This document shows positions 24,238-32,431 of a stretch of DNA of 32,431 nt, piece after piece. Below the pieces are notes generated by a model that saw nothing but the letters and a program-made list of their open reading frames with translations, did no database searches and had not been told where the DNA came from. The stretch spans positions 1-32,431 of the forward strand of contig CANQQK010000003.1 in NCBI GenBank assembly GCA_947626015.1, read 5' to 3'. Source of the stretch: an uncultured Bacilli bacterium (lineage in GTDB: Bacteria > Bacillota_I > Bacilli_A > RF39 > UBA660). Positions within the stretch are counted from its first letter, which is position 1, and each line of letters begins with the position of its first letter. Position numbers and translations under genes: made by a program.

Positions 24238-25287
24238 ATGCAAGAATTAGCGGATACAATAAAGACGGATTTATTAAAAGAGATTAAAGATATCGATAAA
24301 GAACAAGATTTAGTAGAATTAAAAGCTAAATATATTGGTAAATCAGGTAGAATTACTGAATTAACGAAGAATATGCGTGATCTTTCGGTTGATGAAAGAA
24401 AAGAGGTTGGTTTAATCTCTAATAAGTTAAAGGAAGAAGCTACGAAGATCATTGAAGATAAGGAAAAAGAGATTCATGATCGTATTCTTAATGAGAAGTT
24501 AAGTAAGGAAGTTATCGATATCAGTTTACCTGCTACTAAGGTTTGTAATGGTGCTCCTAATATCTTAGAGAAGGTTATTGAAGAGGTTGAAGAAACATTT
24601 ATGTCTATGGGATATGATGTTGTTGATGGACCAGAAATTGAAGAGGATAAGTATAACTTTGAGTTATTAAATATTCCTAAGGGACATGCAGCTAGAGATG
24701 CTCAAGATACCTTCTATATTGAAGGCGATGAGATCTTGCTTCGCAGTCAAACATCACCAGTTCAAGTTCGTACGATGCTTAAATATCAAGGTAAGGAACC
24801 AATTCGTATGATATGTCCTGGTAAGACCTATCGTCGTGATGATGATGATGCTACTCACTCACATCAATTCATGCAAATCGAAGGGTTGCTTGTCGATAAG
24901 GATATCTCCTTATGTGATCTAAAGGGAACCTTTGATACGATTGCTAAGAAGTTGTTTGGTCCAGATTGTGTAACACGTTTCCGTCCATCTTATTATCAAT
25001 TTACAGAACCAAGTGTTGAAACCGATATCTCATGTTTTGCTTGTCATGGTAAGGGTTGTGCCCTTTGTAAAAATACCGGATGGATTACCATTAGTGGTGC
25101 CGGTATGGTACATCCAAATGTTTTAAAAAATTGTGGTTATGATCCTAAAGAGTGGAGTGGTTTTGCTTTCGGTTTTGGTGCTGAAAGATGTGCGATGCTT
25201 AAATATGGTATCGATGATATCAGAACATTCTATAATACGGATTTAAGAGAATTAGGGGCTTTTGATCGAAAGGATGGTGAGCAATAA
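24238..25287 (+). CDS. pheS: Phenylalanyl-tRNA synthetase alpha subunit
   Basis: A 349-residue class II catalytic subunit of the alpha2-beta2 enzyme that charges tRNA-Phe. The N-terminal coiled coil (about 1-90) is followed by motif 1, motif 2 (TYRRDDDDATHSHQFMQIEGLL) and motif 3 (GFGAERCAMLKYGIDDIR). A CFACHGKGCALCKNTGW segment contributes a Cys-rich loop seen in many Gram-positive PheS. ATG 24238 behind AAAGAGGG is chosen; upstream in-frame codons lie within the T-box terminator. The stop and the pheT start share one base (TAATG). Confidence 0.97.
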   Translation: MQELADTIKTDLLKEIKDIDKEQDLVELKAKYIGKSGRITELTKNMRDLSVDERKEVGLISNKLKEEATKIIEDKEKEIHDRILNEKLSKEVIDISLPATKVCNGAPNILEKVIEEVEETFMSMGYDVVDGPEIEEDKYNFELLNIPKGHAARDAQDTFYIEGDEILLRSQTSPVQVRTMLKYQGKEPIRMICPGKTYRRDDDDATHSHQFMQIEGLLVDKDISLCDLKGTFDTIAKKLFGPDCVTRFRPSYYQFTEPSVETDISCFACHGKGCALCKNTGWITISGAGMVHPNVLKNCGYDPKEWSGFAFGFGAERCAMLKYGIDDIRTFYNTDLRELGAFDRKDGEQ

Positions 25288-27653
25288 TGATAAGTTTAAA
25301 TTGGGTTAAAGATTATGTCGATCTTGAAGGTGAAGATTTAAAAGAACTTGCGGTTAAAGTAACCAAGGGTGGTTTAAATGTTGAAGGCGTTATTACGAAC
25401 CATATCGATAATTTGGTCATTGGTAAGATCGTAGAATGTTATCCACATCCGGATAGTGATCACTTAAATATCTGTAAGGTTGATGATGGTAAAGGTATTC
25501 GTCAAATCGTTTGTGGTGCAAGCAATGTTCGTGAAGGTTTAAAGGTTATTGTTGCTTTGCCAGGAGCTATTTTACCAGGCAATGTTGAGATTAAGGCCGG
25601 TAAGATTCGTAATCAAGAATCTAATGGTATGATCTGTGCAATGTTTGAATTAGGTTTGGAAGAGAAGACTGAAGAAACCTATGCTAAAGGTATTACGGAA
25701 CTTGATGATGATGCTCCAATTGGTCAAGACCCACTTGCATATTTAGGTCTTGATGATACGATCTATGATTTAGATAATCATAAACGTCGTAATAATGATG
25801 TTTATTATCATATTGGTTTTGCTTATGAAGTTGCAACGGTTTTAAATAAAAAGGTTAAATTACCAGAAGCTAACTATAAGGAGATTAAAGATAATATTAA
25901 AGATCATTTTAAATTAGATGTTAAAACTCCTAAATGTCCATTCTATATGGCGAAGATGGTTAAAAATGTTAAGGTTGGACCATCTCCAGAATTCATGCAA
26001 AAACGTCTTAAGAGTGCCGGCATGCGTTCAATTAATAATGTTGTTGATATCTCTAACTATGTAATGTTGGAATATGGTCAACCAATGCATTTCTTCGATT
26101 ATGATTCCCTAGGTGGACATGTCTTAGTAAGGGATGCTTTAGAAAATGAAGAGATTATCACTCTTGATGGTAAGACACGTACTTTAACAAGCAATGATAT
26201 CGTTATTACTGATGGTAAGAAACCAGTATGTATCGCTGGGGTTATGGGTGGTGAAAATACCGAAGTAGAAGATACTACAACAACCATCCTTATCGAATCC
26301 GCTATCTTTGATTCTGTATCGATTCGTAATACCGCTAATCGCTTAGATCTAAAGAGTGAAGCATCTATTCGTTATGGTAAAGGTTTAAACTATGAATATA
26401 CGATTGCGGCTATGAATCGTGCTTGCTATCTTCTTGAAAAATATGCTGGTGGTGAAGTATTATCAGGAGAAGTCTTACATGATAAGGTTGATAAGACCTC
26501 TAAGGAACTTGACTTTGTTGGTGATGAAATCAATAAGTTACTAGGAATCAAGATCAGTGATGATGATATTAAAGTAGAACTTGAAAGATTAGATTTCCCT
26601 TATACATATAATAAGGGAACTTTCCATGTTATAATTCCTAATCGTCGTTTAGATGTCGAACCTAATATCAATGATATTGCGGAAGAGATTGGACGTTTCT
26701 ATGGTTATGAGAATTTGGTTTCAACCATTCCTCGTGTACCAATTAGAAGAGGTGAGTATGCACCTGATGTTAAGATTAGAAAAGAGATTTCTAAAAGACT
26801 TCGTACTTTAGGTTTAAATGAAGTTAAAACCTATACTTTAACTAGTCCAGAGATGGCATCAACATTCAAATATGATAATATGGAAAGTATCGTTTTACCA
26901 AAACCAATGAGTGTTGATAAATCCGTTATTAGAACATCAATCTTACCTTCACTACTTAATACATATAACTATAATAAAGCACGTAAGGTTAATGATGTAA
27001 TGATCTACGAGATTGCTAAAACCTATGATAAGGATTATAGTGAAACGATGAAATGTGCTATCTTGATGAAAGGTAATTATATAACGACTAGTTGGTCAAA
27101 TAATACACTTAAATGTGATTTCTATTTGATTAAAGGAATCATTGAAAATGTCTTTGATTTCTTAGGATTTAAAAATCGTTATGAATTCGTTGTTGAAAAA
27201 GATGTTAAGGAATTACATCCAGGTATTGCTGCACGTATCTTATTGGATCGTGAACCAATTGGTATTATTGGTCATCTTCATCCATCCCTATTAAAGGATG
27301 ATATCTATGTTGCTGAATTTGCTATCAATCCATTGATGGCTAAGGTTAAACCAATTAAGTTTAAAGATGCTAATAAATATCCAGAGATGGAAAAAGATGT
27401 TGCTTTCATCGTTGATAATGAAGTAACGAATAAAGAATTAGAAGCTGCTATTAAGAAGAGTGGTGGAAGATTACTTGCTAATATTGAAATCTTTGATATC
27501 TATCGTGATATCGAAGAAGGTAAGAAATCAATGGCTTATAAATTAACATTTAAAGATGATTCTAGAACCCTTTCTGATGAAGAGGTTATGAATGTCTTCA
27601 ATAAGATTATCGATGAAGTATGTCAAAAGATGAATGCTAAGTTAAGAGGATAA
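25287..27653 (+). CDS. pheT: Phenylalanyl-tRNA synthetase beta subunit
   Basis: A 788-residue partner of PheS. Domain order is standard: N-terminal tRNA-binding EMAP-like domain (about 40-150, GKIVECYPHPDSDHLNICKVD), B3/B4 editing region (about 210-385, with KRLKSAGMRSINNVVDISNYVMLEYGQPMHFFD), the B5 domain, the catalytic-like core, and the C-terminal FDX-ACB anticodon-binding domain (about 695-788, KYPEMEKDVAFIVDNEV). Full length, no break. Its start overlaps the pheS stop by one base, giving tight coupling and 1:1 synthesis under the Phe T-box. Confidence 0.97.
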   Translation: MISLNWVKDYVDLEGEDLKELAVKVTKGGLNVEGVITNHIDNLVIGKIVECYPHPDSDHLNICKVDDGKGIRQIVCGASNVREGLKVIVALPGAILPGNVEIKAGKIRNQESNGMICAMFELGLEEKTEETYAKGITELDDDAPIGQDPLAYLGLDDTIYDLDNHKRRNNDVYYHIGFAYEVATVLNKKVKLPEANYKEIKDNIKDHFKLDVKTPKCPFYMAKMVKNVKVGPSPEFMQKRLKSAGMRSINNVVDISNYVMLEYGQPMHFFDYDSLGGHVLVRDALENEEIITLDGKTRTLTSNDIVITDGKKPVCIAGVMGGENTEVEDTTTTILIESAIFDSVSIRNTANRLDLKSEASIRYGKGLNYEYTIAAMNRACYLLEKYAGGEVLSGEVLHDKVDKTSKELDFVGDEINKLLGIKISDDDIKVELERLDFPYTYNKGTFHVIIPNRRLDVEPNINDIAEEIGRFYGYENLVSTIPRVPIRRGEYAPDVKIRKEISKRLRTLGLNEVKTYTLTSPEMASTFKYDNMESIVLPKPMSVDKSVIRTSILPSLLNTYNYNKARKVNDVMIYEIAKTYDKDYSETMKCAILMKGNYITTSWSNNTLKCDFYLIKGIIENVFDFLGFKNRYEFVVEKDVKELHPGIAARILLDREPIGIIGHLHPSLLKDDIYVAEFAINPLMAKVKPIKFKDANKYPEMEKDVAFIVDNEVTNKELEAAIKKSGGRLLANIEIFDIYRDIEEGKKSMAYKLTFKDDSRTLSDEEVMNVFNKIIDEVCQKMNAKLRG

Positions 27654-27671
27654 ATACATATCCTCTTTTTC
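27644..27671 (+). terminator. Terminator after pheT
   Basis: AAGAGGATA and TATCCTCTT pair perfectly around AATACA, followed by T residues. The stem includes the stop codon. Confidence 0.88.
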
Positions 27672-27678
27672 TTTATTG

Positions 27679-27687
27679 TGTTATAAT
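27679..27687 (+). promoter_or_regulatory. Extended -10 promoter of the HEVGH gene
   Basis: TGTTATAAT, an extended -10, lies 29 bases before ATG 27716. No clear -35 is visible. Confidence 0.55.
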
Positions 27688-27715
27688 TGAATTAATCGAC
27701 AGAAGGGATTTTTTT

Positions 27716-29266
27716 ATGGCAAGTATAGATAGACAATTAGTTGATGTAGCAATCGAAGAAATCCAAAGGGTATACGATTTACCTCAAGGTCTTTGTGATG
27801 CCTTAAAGAAAAATATTTTAAAGAGAGTTTTATTATATGAAGGTGTTGATTTACCTGATACTAAAGAGACCAAAGTCATAAAAAATATTGATTCCCTAGT
27901 TTTATTTTTTTTGAATCGTTTATTAAATAATATTCGTGATTATGATATTGAAAAAGATGTTAATGTTAGAGGTAATAAAGGAAGCTATACGAGTTTTTAT
28001 CAACGTTTAGATTTAAAGAGTAAGGAATCCATTGCTAGAATGGTCACTTCAAAGTTACGTGAGAAGGTCGGAACAGTTGATAAATCTTTAGTATTGAATG
28101 CTACTGATAAGGTCTTTGATCATGAAGTAGGTCATGCCTTACAAACCTATTTTACAGGTGCCGTTGGGACCAATGATTTAAAGTTTAAAACTCTTTTAGA
28201 TAATCTTAATCATGAATACCCAAGATATTTTTATAATTATAATGAATTGGGTATGGATTCTCTAACTAAATATCATACGGGATTAAAGGTTATGCGTCGT
28301 AATGATGAAGAATATCAAGCGCGTTCTTTTTATGCTCCAAGTGCTTATACAACCCATTTAGATGAGATCTTCAATGAAGATGAAGCTTTAGAAGTAACAG
28401 GTATTAATACACCCCAATTAAATTATAAATTTGGCCATGTCTTTGATAAAAAGATCTATAACTATGATTCTAGTAATTATCGTATTACTTCTTATGCTAG
28501 AATGATGAAGTTAATCATCGGTAAGGATCAAACCTTTGAAGTTATGTACGTTGATCCGATATCTTTGTATATCACATTTGATAATTTTGAAGAGGAAGCT
28601 CATGATGTTTTTGATATCAATGAAACGAGCAATTTAACCCCAATGATGCGTGTCTTATTAAGACTTGATACAGTAAGAAATAGTAAGATTGATTCTAATG
28701 TTATACCCCAAGCTTATGAATTAGATCTTTTCTTTACTAAATGTTTTAGTCGTACCATTAAAGATCGTCTTAATAATGTTTCATCGATCGATGAATTAGA
28801 TCAATTAGAGGGTGGCGTTAAAGAGTTTAAGGGATGTCTTATGACGTCAGACCATCAAAATCTTTTAACGCATCGTCTATGTGAAAATATGTTAAATGCC
28901 ATTGCTATTCGCAAGAATGCTTTTGTTAATCCGGAATACAAAAGTGATAATGGTGAAGCATATCAAGAATTCGTGCAAATTGGTGATGATATCTGTATGG
29001 CACTCGAAGAAGAGGATGAAGAACGTTATAAAGAATTATGGGAAAAACTTGATACTTGTGAACAACAAATCAGTAAAGTACCAATCAGTGCTTTTAAGAA
29101 ATCTCAAACGGATATGAGTTATGATGAAAAGGTCCAATTTATTCTTGCCAATATGAAGAAAGCTTTAAATAATCGTCGTGGTGATGCTTATCATTATTAT
29201 CGTAGTAATCTAATGCAAATCATGAGTGGTAAAATAATTGACGTTACAACAACACCAAAGTTTTAA
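27716..29266 (+). CDS. Uncharacterised HEVGH putative zinc metalloprotein
   Basis: A 516-residue protein that I do not recognise as a named family. H136-E-V-G-H140 is a canonical HExxH zinc-binding/catalytic motif in a helix-like context (DKVFDHEVGHALQTYF). A Glu/Asp-rich stretch LDEIFNEDEALEVTG (215-229) offers a plausible third ligand, as in gluzincin-type peptidases. No signal peptide or membrane helix is seen, so it appears cytosolic. The N-terminal ~110 and C-terminal ~200 residues look helical (EEEDEERYKELWEKLDTCEQQ). AGAAGGGA precedes ATG 27716. It is monocistronic between pheT and pcrA. Peptidase activity and substrate are inference from the motif alone. Codon use matches its neighbours. 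Confidence 0.75.
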   Translation: MASIDRQLVDVAIEEIQRVYDLPQGLCDALKKNILKRVLLYEGVDLPDTKETKVIKNIDSLVLFFLNRLLNNIRDYDIEKDVNVRGNKGSYTSFYQRLDLKSKESIARMVTSKLREKVGTVDKSLVLNATDKVFDHEVGHALQTYFTGAVGTNDLKFKTLLDNLNHEYPRYFYNYNELGMDSLTKYHTGLKVMRRNDEEYQARSFYAPSAYTTHLDEIFNEDEALEVTGINTPQLNYKFGHVFDKKIYNYDSSNYRITSYARMMKLIIGKDQTFEVMYVDPISLYITFDNFEEEAHDVFDINETSNLTPMMRVLLRLDTVRNSKIDSNVIPQAYELDLFFTKCFSRTIKDRLNNVSSIDELDQLEGGVKEFKGCLMTSDHQNLLTHRLCENMLNAIAIRKNAFVNPEYKSDNGEAYQEFVQIGDDICMALEEEDEERYKELWEKLDTCEQQISKVPISAFKKSQTDMSYDEKVQFILANMKKALNNRRGDAYHYYRSNLMQIMSGKIIDVTTTPKF

Positions 29267-29271
29267 AAAGA

Positions 29272-29299
29272 TATAACACATACAATTGTATGTGTTATA
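29272..29299. repeat. Perfect 28-bp palindrome upstream of pcrA
   Basis: The half-site TATAACACATACAA is followed immediately by its exact reverse complement, with no mismatch. The centre contains TACAATTGTA. The right arm overlaps the extended -10 of the pcrA promoter. It could be an operator for a dimeric repressor, or an RNA hairpin ending the upstream transcript, but no T-tract follows. Confidence 0.85.
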
Positions 29300-29301
29300 A
29301 T
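29293..29301 (+). promoter_or_regulatory. Extended -10 promoter of pcrA
   Basis: TGTTATAAT lies within and just past the palindrome, 21 bases before ATG 29323. The -35 is poor. Confidence 0.5.
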
Positions 29302-29322
29302 TAGGTAGTAAGGATTGATAAT

Positions 29323-31401
29323 ATGAATTATAAAAATGAATTAAATGAACAACAATTGCAAGCCGTAAATCATATCGATGGTCCTTGTTTAGTAATGGCC
29401 GGAGCTGGTAGTGGTAAGACCAAAGTCTTGACCAATCGCATTTGCCACTTGATCGAAAATGGGGTTAGTGATTACCATATCTTAGCTATAACATTTACGA
29501 ATAAAGCTGCTAATGAGATGAAGGAACGTGTTAATAAGATCGTTGATGGTGTAGCATCCTTCATTGGGACCTTCCATTCTTTTGGTTTAAAAATCATTCG
29601 TGAAAATTATCGTGAATGTGGTATGGAAAGAAACTTCACTATTATCGATGGTGAAGATTCCCTAGCTATCATTAAAAAAATTTTAAAAAATAATAATATC
29701 GATCCCAAAAAATTCAGTCCCTATGCTATTCGTAATAAGATATCTTTTATAAAAAATGAGATGTTAAGTGATGCCGAAATGGATCGAGTATTCAATACGG
29801 AATTTGATCGTATGTGTGTTGATATCTATCATAAATATCAAAATATTTTAAAGGATTCTAATGTCTTAGATTTTGATGATTTACTTTGTAAACCAGTTAA
29901 TCTTTTTAGAGAAAGAGAAGATATCTTAGAAAAGTATCAAGAACATTATCAATATATTTTAATCGATGAATATCAAGATACTAACCCCGTACAATATAAG
30001 TTATCTAAATTATTAGCTTCAAAATATCGTAATATCTTTGTCGTTGGTGATATGAATCAAAGTATCTATGCTTTTAGACAAGCTGATTATAAAAATATTA
30101 TTAATTTTGAAAATGATTATCCCGAATGTGAAGTCATTAAATTAGAGGAAAACTATCGTAGTACCAATAATATTTTAAATGCTGCTAATTGTGTTATTAA
30201 AAATAATAAACAAAGAAAAGATTTGCGCCTTTGGAGTCAAAAGGGTGATGGATCGAAGATTAAATACATGCGTAGTTATGATGAAAAGCATGAGGTATCT
30301 TTGGTCTTAAGTGAGATCGATAAACTCTTAGATATGGGATATCAAAGAAAAGATATTGCCATTCTTTATCGAACCAATGGCCAAAGTCGTGTCTTTGAAG
30401 AAGGACTTTTAAATAAAGGTATTCCTTGTAAGGTTGTTGGTGGTTATTACTTCTATAATCGTAAAGAGATTAAGGATTTAATTGCTTATTTAAGACTTAT
30501 CTATAATCCTGATGATGTCCTTAGTTTAACAAGAATTATCAATGTTCCTAAAAGAGGTATTGGGGAAAGTGCTATTAGAAATTTAGAGAGCTTAGTAAAC
30601 ATCAATGGTGGAAGTATGTTTGCTAATTTAAGTACGAAAAAGGAATTAGAATTTAAACATTTAATCGAAGAACTTCGAAGTGATGCCGATAGCATGAGTT
30701 TAACAGAATTAATCGATGCCATCTTGGATAAGAGTGGTATGCGTCAAGAGTTAGAGGGCATGCCATCTTTGGAGAATGAACTACGTTTAGATAACCTTGA
30801 AGAATTTAAATCTATTACGAGTAATTTCGAAGAAAGAGAAGGTAGTGTTGATCTAGGTGACTTCCTAGAGGAGATTAGTTTGATAAGTGATATTGCTATG
30901 CATCATGAGGATGGTAATGAGATTACTTTGATGACCATTCACTCAGCTAAGGGTTTGGAATTTACGGTTGTGTTCCTAGTTGGTATGGAAGAAGGCATCT
31001 TCCCTCATGTTAATTCTATGATGGAAACTGATGGTTTGGAAGAGGAAAGACGTCTATGCTATGTTGGTATTACTAGAGCTAAAGAGATTCTTTATCTTAC
31101 CAATGCTAAAAGAAGAATGCTTTATGGTAAAGATACCATGAATCCACCATCACGTTTTATCGAAGAGATCGATAAGACTTTGATCGAAAGAATCGATACC
31201 ATGAATGATGATAATGTTATCGTTAAAGAAAATATGTATGTTGAAGGTGCTAATGAAGATATCAATAAAGGTGATACTATTCAACATGAAACATATGGTA
31301 TCGGTATTGTTATTCGTTTAGATGGTAATTTTATCGATGTGGCTTTCAAGAGTGGAGTTAAGAAATTGATGAAAAATCATAAGGCAATTAAAAAGCTTTA
31401 A
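29323..31401 (+). CDS. pcrA: ATP-dependent DNA helicase PcrA (UvrD/Rep family)
   Basis: A 692-residue superfamily-1A 3'-5' helicase in DNA repair and removal of proteins or R-loops from DNA. Motifs in order: Q motif NEQQLQAVN, Walker A GAGSGKT (K32), LAITFTNKAANEMKERV, IDEYQDTN, VVGDMNQSIYAFRQADYKN, LEENYRST, TIHSAKGLEF and YVGITRAKEILYLTNA. The last ~50 residues (KGDTIQHETYGIGIVIRL ... VKKLMKNHKAIKKL) match the Tudor-like C-terminal domain that binds RNA polymerase. This argues for PcrA rather than Rep. pcrA next to ligA is the B. subtilis arrangement as well. ATG 29323 is preceded by AAGGA. Confidence 0.96.
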   Translation: MNYKNELNEQQLQAVNHIDGPCLVMAGAGSGKTKVLTNRICHLIENGVSDYHILAITFTNKAANEMKERVNKIVDGVASFIGTFHSFGLKIIRENYRECGMERNFTIIDGEDSLAIIKKILKNNNIDPKKFSPYAIRNKISFIKNEMLSDAEMDRVFNTEFDRMCVDIYHKYQNILKDSNVLDFDDLLCKPVNLFREREDILEKYQEHYQYILIDEYQDTNPVQYKLSKLLASKYRNIFVVGDMNQSIYAFRQADYKNIINFENDYPECEVIKLEENYRSTNNILNAANCVIKNNKQRKDLRLWSQKGDGSKIKYMRSYDEKHEVSLVLSEIDKLLDMGYQRKDIAILYRTNGQSRVFEEGLLNKGIPCKVVGGYYFYNRKEIKDLIAYLRLIYNPDDVLSLTRIINVPKRGIGESAIRNLESLVNINGGSMFANLSTKKELEFKHLIEELRSDADSMSLTELIDAILDKSGMRQELEGMPSLENELRLDNLEEFKSITSNFEEREGSVDLGDFLEEISLISDIAMHHEDGNEITLMTIHSAKGLEFTVVFLVGMEEGIFPHVNSMMETDGLEEERRLCYVGITRAKEILYLTNAKRRMLYGKDTMNPPSRFIEEIDKTLIERIDTMNDDNVIVKENMYVEGANEDINKGDTIQHETYGIGIVIRLDGNFIDVAFKSGVKKLMKNHKAIKKL

Positions 31402-31425
31402 GAGATAAGAAATTATCTCTTTTTT
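31401..31425 (+). terminator. Terminator after pcrA
   Basis: AGAGATAA and TTATCTCT pair perfectly around a GAAA loop, followed by five T. It starts at the last base of the stop codon. Confidence 0.9.
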
Positions 31426-31446
31426 GATGAGTTAAGATGGCTTTTT

Positions 31447-31455
31447 TGGTATAAT
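31447..31455 (+). promoter_or_regulatory. Extended -10 promoter of ligA
   Basis: TGGTATAAT, an extended -10, 17 bases before ATG 31473. TTGATG at 31424-31429 is a possible but distant (20 bp) -35. Confidence 0.6.
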
Positions 31456-31463
31456 AAATATAG

Positions 31464-32431
<968 letters not shown>

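Noticed and set aside
29272-29299. The palindrome as part of a CRISPR array or insertion-sequence end
   Set aside because: It occurs once, with no spacers, transposase or target duplication.

Overview
This window is a stretch of chromosome from an AT-rich (about one third GC by eye), Gram-positive-type bacterium, most likely a Bacilli-class member of the Bacillota related to the Mollicutes/Erysipelotrichia side. The reasons are B. subtilis-like gene neighbourhoods, two T-box leaders, lipoproteins with Gram-positive lipoboxes, a YitT membrane protein beside prfB, and a GerQ-like spore coat protein. The code is standard. TGG is used for Trp, and release factor 2, which reads UGA, is present with its classical autoregulatory UGA frameshift. 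Mycoplasma-style UGA=Trp therefore does not apply.

Layout, left to right. (1) 90-1739: an Ig-like lipoprotein and a histidine phosphatase. (2) 1744-5116: a T-box-controlled ileS encoding a eukaryote-like IleRS2 whose HIGH motif reads GIHH. (3) 5170-7312: AAA ATPase, a divergent FolD and a NUDIX hydrolase. (4) 7365-9748: prfB with +1 frameshift, YitT protein, small lipoprotein. (5) 9842-12444: a helical hypothetical protein, then an Abi_2/HEPN protein paired with a membrane-anchored HtrA protease. (6) 12508-20035: a conserved block matching B. subtilis genes near the origin: ychF, rpsF-ssb-rpsR, rplI-dnaB, M23 endopeptidase-walJ-rlmH, then ung. (7) 20066-23947: LemA (minus), YqgX-like metallo-hydrolase, GerQ (minus), an unknown 265-residue protein and a DcuC/YfcC-type permease. 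(8) 23973-27653: T-box-controlled pheS-pheT. (9) 27716-32431: an orphan HEVGH putative metalloprotein, pcrA behind a perfect 28-bp palindrome, and the 5' part of ligA, cut by the window end.

Most of the window is translation, DNA replication/repair and cell-envelope housekeeping. Genes are tightly packed in short operons separated by hairpin-T-tract terminators that often overlap stop codons. Many promoters carry an extended -10 (TGnTATAAT). I see no insertion sequence, prophage, CRISPR array, tRNA or rRNA gene. The most interesting items are the altered IleRS2 signature motif (known in some IleRS2 enzymes to give mupirocin hyper-resistance), the HEVGH orphan, the palindrome over the pcrA promoter, the Abi_2-HtrA pair, the FolD with altered ligand loops, and a sporulation protein in an otherwise streamlined setting.
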